From CAYNMC01 sp964398365 (GTDB lineage: Bacteria > Patescibacteriota > Microgenomatia > UBA1400 > CAYNMC01): a stretch of DNA of 64,000 bases. Positions 56,846-64,000 of the stretch are shown piece by piece. Under the pieces are notes generated by a model. That model worked only from the letters and a program-made list of their open reading frames with translations, had not been told where the DNA came from and did not search any database. The stretch covers positions 28,066 through 92,065 of the forward strand of contig CAYNMC010000016.1 in assembly GCA_964398365.1 (NCBI GenBank). Reading direction: 5' to 3'. Every line of letters begins with the position of its first letter. Positions within the stretch are counted from its first letter, which is position 1. The position numbers and the translations under genes were made by a program.

Positions 56846-57642
56846 TCTCTAACCTTATATGGATCTACAGCTATCTGGTAAATGTAACCAAACAAATAGA
56901 AACAATTCCAAACAAGATAATAAAAACTTGCCAATAAACCTTTTTTAAAACCAATGTCAAAGATTTTACCAAAATGAGTCCCAATACCATTCGAAACCTC
57001 TTTTTCCACTCTTATGCGCTTTCCAATCCCATACCTAATAGCACTTCTTAAATCATGCTTTAAAGATAACGGTGGGTGAAAAACTCTGGCCGAAAAGACA
57101 TAATTTACTTTAATACCAGTGTCTTTTAACCTAGCATTTAGATCAGCATCCTCAGTCCAGTGAATAGATTCATCAAAATAGTAATTACCAATAAATTTCT
57201 TTATATCCTTACTTATTGCCAAAAAGGGGTTATAAGGTTTAGGTGGATAATAATAAGAATACTCTCTTACTTTGGCAATAGTCTTAGAAATAAAATTATT
57301 ACTTTGAAAAACAACTTTTCCTTTAGCAACATAATTTCCTTGTAGACCTTCAAACAATCTCTTAATTGCACCTCTCTCAAATTTGCAGTCCGAGTCCATA
57401 AGAATAACATTCGGGTTGCTAGCTTTTTCTATTCCAATATTCAGAGCCTTAGAAAGATTTCTTTCTCTAATTTTGACTGTTCTAACTTTGTAATTTTTGA
57501 CGATATCGGTAACATCTCTCGTCGATCCGTTAAGTACGACTAAAACCTCCACATCCTCATCGATGCTTTCCAAACAGTATCTTATTCTCACATCATCTGC
57601 ACAAGGTATTACTATGGTAAGTGGCAAGGGTTTATTTTTCAT
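56842..57642 (-). CDS. GT2-family glycosyltransferase
   Basis: 266 aa. The GT-A fold start LTIVIPCADDVRIRYCLESI is followed by VEVLVVLNGS, NLSKALNIGIEKA, and the DxD in ILMDSDCKFERGAI. A second acidic motif, HWTEDADLNARL, has the ED dyad of an inverting catalytic base. The C-terminal hydrophobic stretch (about 235-262) may attach it to the membrane. It transfers a sugar from an NDP donor; the donor and acceptor are unknown. It overlaps the carbamoyltransferase gene by 11 nt. Confidence 0.85.
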   Translation of the reverse strand: MKNKPLPLTIVIPCADDVRIRYCLESIDEDVEVLVVLNGSTRDVTDIVKNYKVRTVKIRERNLSKALNIGIEKASNPNVILMDSDCKFERGAIKRLFEGLQGNYVAKGKVVFQSNNFISKTIAKVREYSYYYPPKPYNPFLAISKDIKKFIGNYYFDESIHWTEDADLNARLKDTGIKVNYVFSARVFHPPLSLKHDLRSAIRYGIGKRIRVEKEVSNGIGTHFGKIFDIGFKKGLLASFYYLVWNCFYLFGYIYQIAVDPYKVRE

Positions 57643-59356
57643 CTTTTGTTATCCAATAATTTCCTAGAGCCAAACAATCTATAGCACTGAGATAAAAAGT
57701 TTTAATTGCTTGCTCTGGAGTGCAAACTAAGGGTTCCCCTCCAATATTGAGTGATGTGTTCATAACTACGGGTATACCTGTAAGTTTATAGAACTCCTTA
57801 ATTAGCAAGTAATAATCCTTATTAGAATAACTCGACACAGATTGGTACCTAGCTGTCAAATCCTTATGAACAACAGCAGGGATCTCTTTAGTTTTCCGAG
57901 CTTTTACACAATGACTCTGGAGCATGAAAGGCGATGAAACTGCCTCTTCAAAATACTCATTAATATGTTCTTCCAAGATGCTTGGAGCCAATGGTCGCCA
58001 GTTTTCTCTTGACTTTATTTCGTTAACAATATTATGCATCTCCCTTATTCCTGGATCAGCTAGAATACTTCTATTTCCAAGAGCTCTCGGACCACCTTCC
58101 ATCCTTCCCTGAAACCACCCCACAATTTTTCCCTCGGAAAGCGCTTTTGCTGCTATCTTATGAATACCTTTCACTTTCTTATAAGGAATCTTGAAATAAT
58201 TCAGTGTTTTTTGAATTTGCTCATCAGTATATTTAGGGCCTAAATAGATATTATCTAAAGGATTAAATTTATAGCCAAAATCCCTATATCCCACCTCTAA
58301 CACAGCACCCAAACTAACTCCAGCATCATTCGTAGCTGGCTGAACAAAAAGATTATCAACAATTTTCTCTGATATAAGCCTACCGTTTGTGCTGCAGTTC
58401 AAACCTATTCCTCCCGCTATCACTAGATCTCTATAACCAGTCTCTTTAATCAAAATTCTCACTAAATGAATCACCACTTCCTCCAGGGTTTTTTGAACTG
58501 AATAAGCAAAGTCTTTACATTCTTGGTTATAACTTATTCTTGAAATAACCGAACCCTTAAGGTTGTCAAATTGGGACTCTTTGGTAATCTTGAGAGGATA
58601 TCTTTTCAAAAAATATTTTTTCCACTGAGAAATAACTCGCTTTTGCTCATCAAGAGAATCTCCCATAAGATTAGTGTCTTCCATAAATCCTTTAATTGAA
58701 TACCCATTTTCATCCAAGATAATGTTATCGAAAACATTAGCTTCCTTTCCATGCCCAGCTAATCCCATTAATTTCCCGGCATCCGATGTCCTAAGCCCAA
58801 GATGCTCACATGCAGCCTCCATCATATAACCAAGCGAGAATGATATGGGGATTTTTCTGATTACTTTTATCTTTCCATCTTTACCATAAGCCAATGTTCC
58901 GCTTGAATCTTCTCCTTGCCCATCCAAAACTAATATAGACGCCTCATTAAATCCGCTTAACCTATATGAACTGGCGGCATGAGATAAATGATGATCTATA
59001 AATTCTAATGGAGGTAGTTTTTTGTATCCATATAAATCCCGAGGAAATAACTGCTCCAAAATATGCTTATTAGAGAAGGGAAATTTTCCTCTTCTTATTT
59101 CGTAAACCTTGGGCATATTCCAACCATACACAACTTTATAGATTTCATCTACAGAAACTTTGCCTTCTTTAAGACAATAAGCTATAGCATTTATAGGAAG
59201 AGAGTCATAACTATATCTTTTTCTGGTAAACCGCTCTTCTTCAGCAAAAGCAATAATCTTTCCATTTACTAAAAGACACGCCGATGCATCATGGCCCCTC
59301 TCTGCCCAACCGTTAAGACCCAAAATTACTGATTTTCTATTATTCTTTACTGACAT
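57632..59356 (-). CDS. NodU/CmcH-family carbamoyltransferase
   Basis: 574 aa, typical length. The N-terminal actin-like (Kae1-like) domain starts ILGLNGWAERGHDASACLL and has the metal His in FIDHHLSHAASSYR; GGIGLNCSTNGRLI follows. The C-terminal domain includes GWFQGRMEGGPRALGNRSIL. The family moves a carbamoyl group from carbamoyl phosphate to a hydroxyl, via carbamoyl-AMP, in antibiotics and Nod factors. In this operon the acceptor could be a sugar or nucleoside. It overlaps queC by 17 nt. Confidence 0.93.
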   Translation of the reverse strand: MSVKNNRKSVILGLNGWAERGHDASACLLVNGKIIAFAEEERFTRKRYSYDSLPINAIAYCLKEGKVSVDEIYKVVYGWNMPKVYEIRRGKFPFSNKHILEQLFPRDLYGYKKLPPLEFIDHHLSHAASSYRLSGFNEASILVLDGQGEDSSGTLAYGKDGKIKVIRKIPISFSLGYMMEAACEHLGLRTSDAGKLMGLAGHGKEANVFDNIILDENGYSIKGFMEDTNLMGDSLDEQKRVISQWKKYFLKRYPLKITKESQFDNLKGSVISRISYNQECKDFAYSVQKTLEEVVIHLVRILIKETGYRDLVIAGGIGLNCSTNGRLISEKIVDNLFVQPATNDAGVSLGAVLEVGYRDFGYKFNPLDNIYLGPKYTDEQIQKTLNYFKIPYKKVKGIHKIAAKALSEGKIVGWFQGRMEGGPRALGNRSILADPGIREMHNIVNEIKSRENWRPLAPSILEEHINEYFEEAVSSPFMLQSHCVKARKTKEIPAVVHKDLTARYQSVSSYSNKDYYLLIKEFYKLTGIPVVMNTSLNIGGEPLVCTPEQAIKTFYLSAIDCLALGNYWITKDEK

Positions 59357-60029
59357 ATTTTATAGGATCCTCCTTTCCGTTTAATCTGAACGCCTCTTGT
59401 CTTGACTTACAGTTACTACAACAACCACAAGCTACATCAATACTATTATGGCATGACCAGGTAAATTCAAACGGTACGCCTAGTTCAAGACCTAACTTAA
59501 CTGCACCAACTTTATCGGTATAAAGTAAGGGTGCAATCACCTGGATAGGTGGTTTTAATAGAGTACCTTGATCCACTAATTGTTGCATCGCATCAACAAA
59601 CTGAGGACTATTGTCTGGGCAAATATGATCTCCACCCGTAGAGCCTATACAAATAGCTCCAGCTCTCATATACTCTGCATAAGCAATTGCTTGGCTTTCC
59701 AAAATTGCATTTCTATTGGGAACATACTCGTCAACTGCGGTTGTTAATGTCTCTTTTTGAGTTAATGAAATTCCTGGAAGAGATTTCAGGAGAGGAACCT
59801 GTACTATCTCAAGACTAGCGCCAAAATGCTTAGCCAATAATTGAGTGCATTCCAACTCTTTCTTATAGGTTTTTTGTCCCCAATCGAAAAATATAAAGTG
59901 CAACTTAAAGTTTGCTTCAGCCATAACAGCAGCTGCCACCGCACTATCCAACCCACCACTCACTGTACAAACAGCGATTTTGCGATTTATCACTTCAAGC
60001 CTTTTTTGAATTTTAACTTTTCTTTCCAT
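59340..60029 (-). CDS. queC: 7-cyano-7-deazaguanine synthase QueC
   Basis: 229 aa from the ATG at 60029, preceded by a perfect ggaggacc SD; an upstream start at 60101 would overlap queE. The PP-loop is TVSGGLDSAVAAAV. EYVPNRNAILES is the family motif, and the zinc Cys are in SCHNSIDVACGCCSNC. It converts CDG to preQ0 with ATP and ammonia. It is the last step of the preQ0 pathway and follows queE by 1 nt. Confidence 0.95.
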   Translation of the reverse strand: MERKVKIQKRLEVINRKIAVCTVSGGLDSAVAAAVMAEANFKLHFIFFDWGQKTYKKELECTQLLAKHFGASLEIVQVPLLKSLPGISLTQKETLTTAVDEYVPNRNAILESQAIAYAEYMRAGAICIGSTGGDHICPDNSPQFVDAMQQLVDQGTLLKPPIQVIAPLLYTDKVGAVKLGLELGVPFEFTWSCHNSIDVACGCCSNCKSRQEAFRLNGKEDPIKYVSKE

Positions 60030-60030
60030 G

Positions 60031-60813
60031 TTAGGTCCTCCTTTTTGGACCAAACCATATAAGTTGATTTCTAAGTGCGACTCTCCACCCTCTTGATTCA
60101 ACCGCTTCTCTTATTAAACCTAGATGTGTGTCTACCTCCTCCCTTGTATGTCCTTCAGGCATTATTAAAATCTTTTCAGGGCTCAAACTGCATCCTTTAA
60201 TGATCTTATCGATTTCGTAAAAATCCGATTCACATATAACAACAAATTTAAATTGAGATTTGGGTAAGTTATTTATGGTTTCTAAGACATTTGGTTTATA
60301 TCGCCTCTCCAATGTATTTCCACTATTGTTAAGTTTCGGGGAACAGTTAAATTGGCAACTGCCAAGTTCTGGTGCGGGCAAGATAGTTCCGTTGGTCTCT
60401 ATTTCAACCTCCCATTCAGGCAATTCCTGTAAAAGCCTGATAATTTTCCTTTGCTGCAGTAGAGGCTCACCCCCAGTTATAACCAATCTTTTTTGATGTT
60501 GATCCGAGAAGGCTAATTCCCATGCGTCACGAATTCTGGCAGCAGTTTCTTCGTAAGACCAATCTTGAGGCTCCTGCCAGAATTCCCTCTTACTTGGATC
60601 CCAGGTATACCAGGTATCACATAACCAACCACCTAGCGCACCGCATGCCAGATTACAGTAGTGAAGACGCAAGAAGACGGAGGGCAGTCCAGCAGTAATA
60701 CCTTCTCCCTGTAGAGTTGCAAAAACTCCGTCACCGCTTATTTTTAGCTTATCGGGATGCGGTTTTACTCTTTCTCGATCTTCTGGTAATGGTTTATATA
60801 TTTCCTGGATCAT
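60031..60813 (-). CDS. queE: 7-carboxy-7-deazaguanine synthase QueE, unusual Cys spacing
   Basis: 260 aa from the ATG at 60813, which overlaps the queD stop (ATGA). A radical SAM enzyme converting CPH4 to CDG. FATLQGEGITAGLPSVFLRL is the QueE start, and LVITGGEPLLQ follows. The cluster cysteines are C53, C57 and C65 (YCNLACGALGGWLCDTWYTW), giving CX3CX7C instead of the usual CX3CX2C. The additional 5 residues lie between the second and third ligands. The rest is normal, so it is probably active. Confidence 0.93.
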   Translation of the reverse strand: MIQEIYKPLPEDRERVKPHPDKLKISGDGVFATLQGEGITAGLPSVFLRLHYCNLACGALGGWLCDTWYTWDPSKREFWQEPQDWSYEETAARIRDAWELAFSDQHQKRLVITGGEPLLQQRKIIRLLQELPEWEVEIETNGTILPAPELGSCQFNCSPKLNNSGNTLERRYKPNVLETINNLPKSQFKFVVICESDFYEIDKIIKGCSLSPEKILIMPEGHTREEVDTHLGLIREAVESRGWRVALRNQLIWFGPKRRT

Positions 60814-61280
60814 AATTTGTCTTTTAGTTTTTCGAAATCTCTTCGTGTGCAAACAACTATACTAGTTGGTGTTTCCCAAAGTTTGACAGAAAAGAGTCTT
60901 AATCCCGTGCCGTACTTGTCCTTTATATGTCTATCAAGTTGGCCAAATATCCAAGCAGCAATATTCTCCGAGGTGGGCACAAACGGGACAACAATATGTT
61001 TTTGATCTTTATTTTTATTAAAGAACTCCGTAAGAACTTTATCTTTATCCCAAACCATAAACCCGTGATCTAATACATCATGAACCTGTTCTGTTGCAAT
61101 TTTCTTGATGTCGCCAAAATCTATAACCATCCCCTCATCAGAAATTCCTGTTATATTTACTAAATTGCCCTCGACACATATTTCAGCCCTATACCTATGC
61201 CCATGCAAATTCTTACATTGTGAGTGATGGTTCGTGACTCGATGCCCCATATCCCACTGAATTTCTTTTATAACTTTCAT
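60810..61280 (-). CDS. queD: 6-carboxytetrahydropterin synthase QueD
   Basis: 156 aa. Zinc His in DMGHRV and NLHGHRYRAE, catalytic Cys in HHSQCKNLHGH, and the substrate Glu motifs VPTSENIAAWIF and LWETPTSIVV. It converts dihydroneopterin triphosphate to CPH4, the second step of preQ0 synthesis. It lies 1 nt after folE and overlaps queE by 4 nt. Confidence 0.95.
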   Translation of the reverse strand: MKVIKEIQWDMGHRVTNHHSQCKNLHGHRYRAEICVEGNLVNITGISDEGMVIDFGDIKKIATEQVHDVLDHGFMVWDKDKVLTEFFNKNKDQKHIVVPFVPTSENIAAWIFGQLDRHIKDKYGTGLRLFSVKLWETPTSIVVCTRRDFEKLKDKL

Positions 61281-61281
61281 A

Positions 61282-61866
61282 TTATTTTTCTTTTTGGTTG
61301 TTAATTTCTCTATAAAACTGATCTACTAATTTAGTGTCCTTTTTCAGTAATCCTCGAATAATCGTAGTCTTAGTAATACAGTCACTCTTTCTAACACCCC
61401 TCATGCTCATACAAAGATGTTCAGCCTCGATTGTTACAATTAAACCTCTCGGGTTTAGGTTTTCCTCCAATGCGCAAACTATCTGGTCAGTAAGATTTTC
61501 CTGAGTTTGAAGTCTATGACTTAAGATCTCTACTAATCTAGCAAACTTAGAAAGACCGAGAATTTTTCCATTTGGAATATAGCCAATATGGATTTTCCCA
61601 AAGAAAGGAATCATGTGGTGCTCACAAAGGCTATGGAATCTGATATTTGTTAAGGTGATTAAATCCTTGTAACCGTTGCTTTTAAATGTTTTGAAGACCG
61701 TTTTCGGATCCTGGGAGTAACCGCCAAGTAGTTCCTCATACATTCTGGAAACTCTCTGGGGTGTTTCAACTAAGCCTTCTCTGGAGACATCCTCACCGAA
61801 GCCACTCAATAATTTGGAGACGAAACTGACGACTAGTTCTTTTCGAACACTGCTTTTATCTGTCAT
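61282..61866 (-). CDS. folE: GTP cyclohydrolase I
   Basis: 194 aa. Signature SLCEHHMIPFFGKIHIGYIP contains the zinc ligands Cys and His, and GLSKFARLVEILSHRLQTQE plus EAEHLCMSMRGVRK are typical. It converts GTP to dihydroneopterin triphosphate. In this operon it feeds QueD; folate synthesis is less likely because no other folate genes are near. A 74-nt gap separates it from speD, the only sizeable gap in the operon. Confidence 0.96.
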   Translation of the reverse strand: MTDKSSVRKELVVSFVSKLLSGFGEDVSREGLVETPQRVSRMYEELLGGYSQDPKTVFKTFKSNGYKDLITLTNIRFHSLCEHHMIPFFGKIHIGYIPNGKILGLSKFARLVEILSHRLQTQENLTDQIVCALEENLNPRGLIVTIEAEHLCMSMRGVRKSDCITKTTIIRGLLKKDTKLVDQFYREINNQKEK

Positions 61867-61940
61867 ATGTTGGGTTTTTCTTGCACGGCCTACACCTTAT
61901 GTTGTGCAGCACGCCCAACTACCGTTGCAATAATCGTATT

Positions 61941-62312
61941 CTAACTTAACGCCGATAGTTTGTCAAAATCGATTGTTTTAACCTCAATAGAGTAAACTTC
62001 ATGCTCAGTAAGAGCATGCTTAAGTGAATTCTCAAATTCCTTCTCATTGCGGTCGTTACACATAGCTAAATCAACATGAATTACTCCATCTTCTGGATAA
62101 GTATGAATAACGAGATGGGATTGAGAAAGAATATACCCAAGTGTAATCCCAGTTGGACTAAAAATGTGAGATACTTTTTTAACCACTTTTAAGCCTAAGT
62201 CAGAGACAATACTCTCAGCCAAGTTTTCGACAAATTCTAGAGAATTATCGAATGGCTTTGTCTCAACAAGAGCCACGAATTGTTTAATCATTGGTGTAGA
62301 TTGGTTTGTCAT
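61941..62312 (-). CDS. SpeD-like pyruvoyl decarboxylase
   Basis: 123 aa, the size of the class 1b S-adenosylmethionine decarboxylase proenzyme. The self-cleavage site is LSQSHLVIHTYPE, with Ser65 as the pyruvoyl precursor. The residue before it is Gln64, where Glu is usual (SESH). His66 and the later Cys85 (DLAMCND) are kept. dcAdoMet from this enzyme would be the aminopropyl donor for the BpsA-like protein whose gene it overlaps by 29 nt. Some SpeD homologues decarboxylate ornithine or arginine instead, so substrate is not certain. Confidence 0.85.
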   Translation of the reverse strand: MTNQSTPMIKQFVALVETKPFDNSLEFVENLAESIVSDLGLKVVKKVSHIFSPTGITLGYILSQSHLVIHTYPEDGVIHVDLAMCNDRNEKEFENSLKHALTEHEVYSIEVKTIDFDKLSALS

Positions 62313-63273
62313 AATTTCCTCTTATTAAAGGTTTAGTTTGAGGCGTTACTTCAGCGACAAAAAGAGAGCTCGCACTCCCTATCAATTCCGCTCCGTCGTA
62401 TCTGTTAAATCTATCAAATACCCACCGAAACATTAACCCAGCGTCAGTAAAGACCTCCTGGATAGGTAAAAATCGCTCTCTAGCTCTGTCACTGTTACCA
62501 TAGCAAACATAAACTCTTGCCGTCTGGTTTCGTCTGTCTATCGCTTCTATCGCTCTTGAAACGAAAAGTCTTATTCCTTCTGGAGTATAAGGCGGATCAG
62601 TAAAGACTATATCAAATTTGCCTCTCAGTTCGGCTGGAATCGGTTTTCTTAAATCATGTCTCACCCTTCTGATTCCCAAATCGAGCTCGCTTGAAACGCC
62701 ACCAATGTTGTCTAAAATTCTATCATCTATATCCAACACCGCCACTCCTTTAGCTGATCTTATATTTGCTGTTACCACCGAGGTAAAATCATCATCTCCC
62801 AAAAACAAAACCTGTTTTCCCCTTACATCTCCCAAAAAATCAAGCAGGGCTGCTCTTTTTGCTGAGGTCTCCACTGTAGCTGTGAACTGGTCGTAATTTC
62901 TATTAGGGACTGGTCTTCTATCTTTGAAACGAGACAGTAATGCGGTCGATTGCTTATAAATAGCACTCTCAATAAGAGTTGCCAGCAGATTTTCTTCCGT
63001 CAAATAATTGCTGTTATATAATCTGCTCATTTCTTCGGTCATATCTATTCTTAAACTGGTTTCTTTTGATGGTGGGTTCAAATAAATAGACAGAGCCTTT
63101 TTTACCTGATTAAGTGCATTCCTAGACACACCTACCATTCGAACCAACTCATTGTTATCAATAGCCTTACCGCTTGTTAGATACCAAAACACATCCAGCA
63201 CCTTTTTTACTGGCACTCCTGTTTGTTTTGAAACTTCCAAAAATTGCGAATACATTTTTCCCTTTTCTCCCAT
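62284..63273 (-). CDS. BpsA-like branched-polyamine synthase
   Basis: 329 aa. An N-terminal winged-helix-like region (about 15-65) is followed by the catalytic domain. RRPVPNRNYDQFTAT, LFLGDDDFTSVV (GDDD 159-162) and FTDPPYTPEGIRLF (DPPYT 226-230) match N4-bis(aminopropyl)spermidine synthase, which adds aminopropyl groups from dcAdoMet to spermidine. In thermophiles this gives branched polyamines. The adjoining speD-like gene supports the call. It starts the 12-gene operon. Confidence 0.82.
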   Translation of the reverse strand: MGEKGKMYSQFLEVSKQTGVPVKKVLDVFWYLTSGKAIDNNELVRMVGVSRNALNQVKKALSIYLNPPSKETSLRIDMTEEMSRLYNSNYLTEENLLATLIESAIYKQSTALLSRFKDRRPVPNRNYDQFTATVETSAKRAALLDFLGDVRGKQVLFLGDDDFTSVVTANIRSAKGVAVLDIDDRILDNIGGVSSELDLGIRRVRHDLRKPIPAELRGKFDIVFTDPPYTPEGIRLFVSRAIEAIDRRNQTARVYVCYGNSDRARERFLPIQEVFTDAGLMFRWVFDRFNRYDGAELIGSASSLFVAEVTPQTKPLIRGNYDKPIYTND

Positions 63274-63523
63274 AGTCTAGCCTTTATTTTATCAAGAAAA
63301 CCACCTTAAAGCCATTGAAGAAAAATTCTAAGCAACAGTTAACAATTGTTGTGTATACTGTAGAGTAAGTTCTGGAAATTCCATGATGTCTAACCAGTTT
63401 ACTGACCTAAAATCGTTCCATTTGTCCAGCAAAATTACAGAATCAGTATAATTTCCCAAAAATAAAAATTGGTATCAATCTGCTTGAAAAAGTTCAGAGA
63501 CATATTGGACTCTAGGTAAACGA
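63274..63523. promoter_or_regulatory. Upstream region of the 12-gene operon
   Basis: 250 nt between bpsA (minus) and the transposase remnant (plus). On the minus strand TAAAAT lies 12 nt before the ATG at 63273. A 10-bp palindrome AACAATTGTT sits at 63341-63350 and a TATACT box at 63354-63359 on the plus strand. I see no preQ1 riboswitch pattern. This is the likely promoter and operator region of the operon. Confidence 0.4.
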
Positions 63524-64000
63524 TTGGGGAAATTTAGATTTCTTTTTAAGAGTATAGTCGGGCATGCTTCCTTTATGAAGCATACATCTAAGATTTTAGC
63601 CTTTATTAAAAACTTAAGGAAGAATAAGGGAAGAATAGGTAAAGAAAAGATTAAGGTTCTTTTAGATGTTTACTGTCAAAAAGAAAAACTACCCCCTCTC
63701 TCTTCCTCTAAAATTGGAAGAATTATTAAGAGGAATAATTGATTTTTCTTTAAACAAGGCAGGGTTTACCACAATCCCTCCTCTGGTTAGACTAAAAGAA
63801 AGCGAAAGTCTAAAGCAAGAGTTCCCTCTGCTTATCAAAGTAAAAGCACAGGAGAGCTCCTTCAGCTTGATACCCTGGTAAGATTTGACTTAGGGATCAA
63901 AAGTTATATCTTAACTGCCATTTATACTTTAAATTTTCTTTTGCCTTTACCTACAAGAGTTTCTCTTCAAGAGTGGCTTTGGATTTCTATCAAAAACTGA
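63524..64000 (+). pseudogene. Decayed IS481-like transposase, cut by the window edge
   Basis: The pieces fit an rve-type transposase common in CPR. The first gives RIGKEKIKVLLDVYCQKEKL, then SSSKIGRIIKRNN, then a stop at 63742. A second frame continues the helix-turn-helix region to 63881. A third reads ELLQLDTLVRFDLGIKSYIL (first catalytic Asp strand), and after another shift TYKSFSSRVALDFYQKL runs off the edge. At least three frames are needed, so it is a pseudogene. Confidence 0.75.

Noticed and set aside
63274..63523. preQ1 riboswitch before the preQ0 operon
   Set aside because: No pseudoknot or characteristic A-rich tail and aptamer stem was found upstream of the first gene.
44863..64000. 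attR copy of the tRNA-Gln 3' end
   Set aside because: I looked for the T-arm and acceptor sequence on both strands and found no second copy of useful length.

Overview
The window looks like a chromosome segment of a small-genome Candidate Phyla Radiation (Patescibacteria) bacterium, most likely of the Microgenomates type. The reasons are short housekeeping genes packed with 1-30 nt overlaps, moderately low GC, and trimmed versions of universal proteins (a TsaB-like protein of 99 aa, an ATP synthase delta subunit of 115 aa). It also has an archaeal-size triosephosphate isomerase, many secreted or membrane proteins of unknown function, and families common in these genomes (DUF5674, DUF5659, DUF2292, lamin-tail, VanZ, CAP). 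A full-length RF2 shows UGA is used as a stop. The lineage is an inference; no rRNA gene is present.

Layout. (1) 1-14 kb, minus strand: cell-surface genes. These are a sugar-nucleotide pyrophosphorylase, a CAP-domain protein, two large secreted proteins sharing one repeat family, GalE with a HIT-type transferase, TsaB/TsaE, VanZ, a lamin-tail protein, and an M23 peptidase whose catalytic domain reads as circularly permuted. (2) 14-27 kb, minus strand: housekeeping genes (ftsX/ftsE, prfB, secA, serS, Nudix, HD, Nif3, lysS, greA, tRNA-Glu). (3) 27-35 kb, plus strand: xseA-xseB and a complete F1Fo ATP synthase operon atpBEFHAGDC. (4) 35-44.7 kb: YidC, a band-7 protein, lon, an L,D-transpeptidase, tpiA, GH18, efp, uppP, and a two-gene module that resembles a toxin-antitoxin pair.

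(5) 44.8-51.8 kb: an integrated mobile element next to tRNA-Gln(CTG). Its large serine recombinase ends inside the tRNA 3' end. It carries an SpoVG-like protein, a winged-helix protein, a serine-recombinase domain lacking its catalytic serine, several small proteins, a MerR-type HTH, two secreted proteins and two candidate structured RNAs. Upstream of the recombinase lies an unusual array of nine triads. Each triad repeats one short word three times at a 10 or 11 bp pitch. (6) 51.8-53.0 kb: an intact IS3-family insertion sequence with terminal repeats and a 3-bp target duplication.

(7) 53.2-63.3 kb: a tight 12-gene minus-strand operon. In transcription order it encodes BpsA-like and SpeD-like polyamine enzymes, FolE-QueD-QueE-QueC (the complete GTP to preQ0 route), a NodU/CmcH carbamoyltransferase, a GT2 glycosyltransferase, a SAM methyltransferase, an SHMT-like PLP enzyme, a P-loop kinase and a KsgA/Erm-type dimethyltransferase. 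Neither TGT nor DpdA is present, so the operon may make a 7-deazaguanine- and polyamine-related metabolite or glycoconjugate. This is the strongest candidate for an undescribed pathway. (8) 63.5-64.0 kb: a decayed IS481-like transposase running off the right edge.

Gene expression. Several housekeeping genes (galE, secA, serS, lon, uppP) have a -10 hexamer exactly 7 nt upstream of the ATG, which implies leaderless mRNAs. lon adds a near-consensus -35 and a CIRCE-like operator across the promoter.
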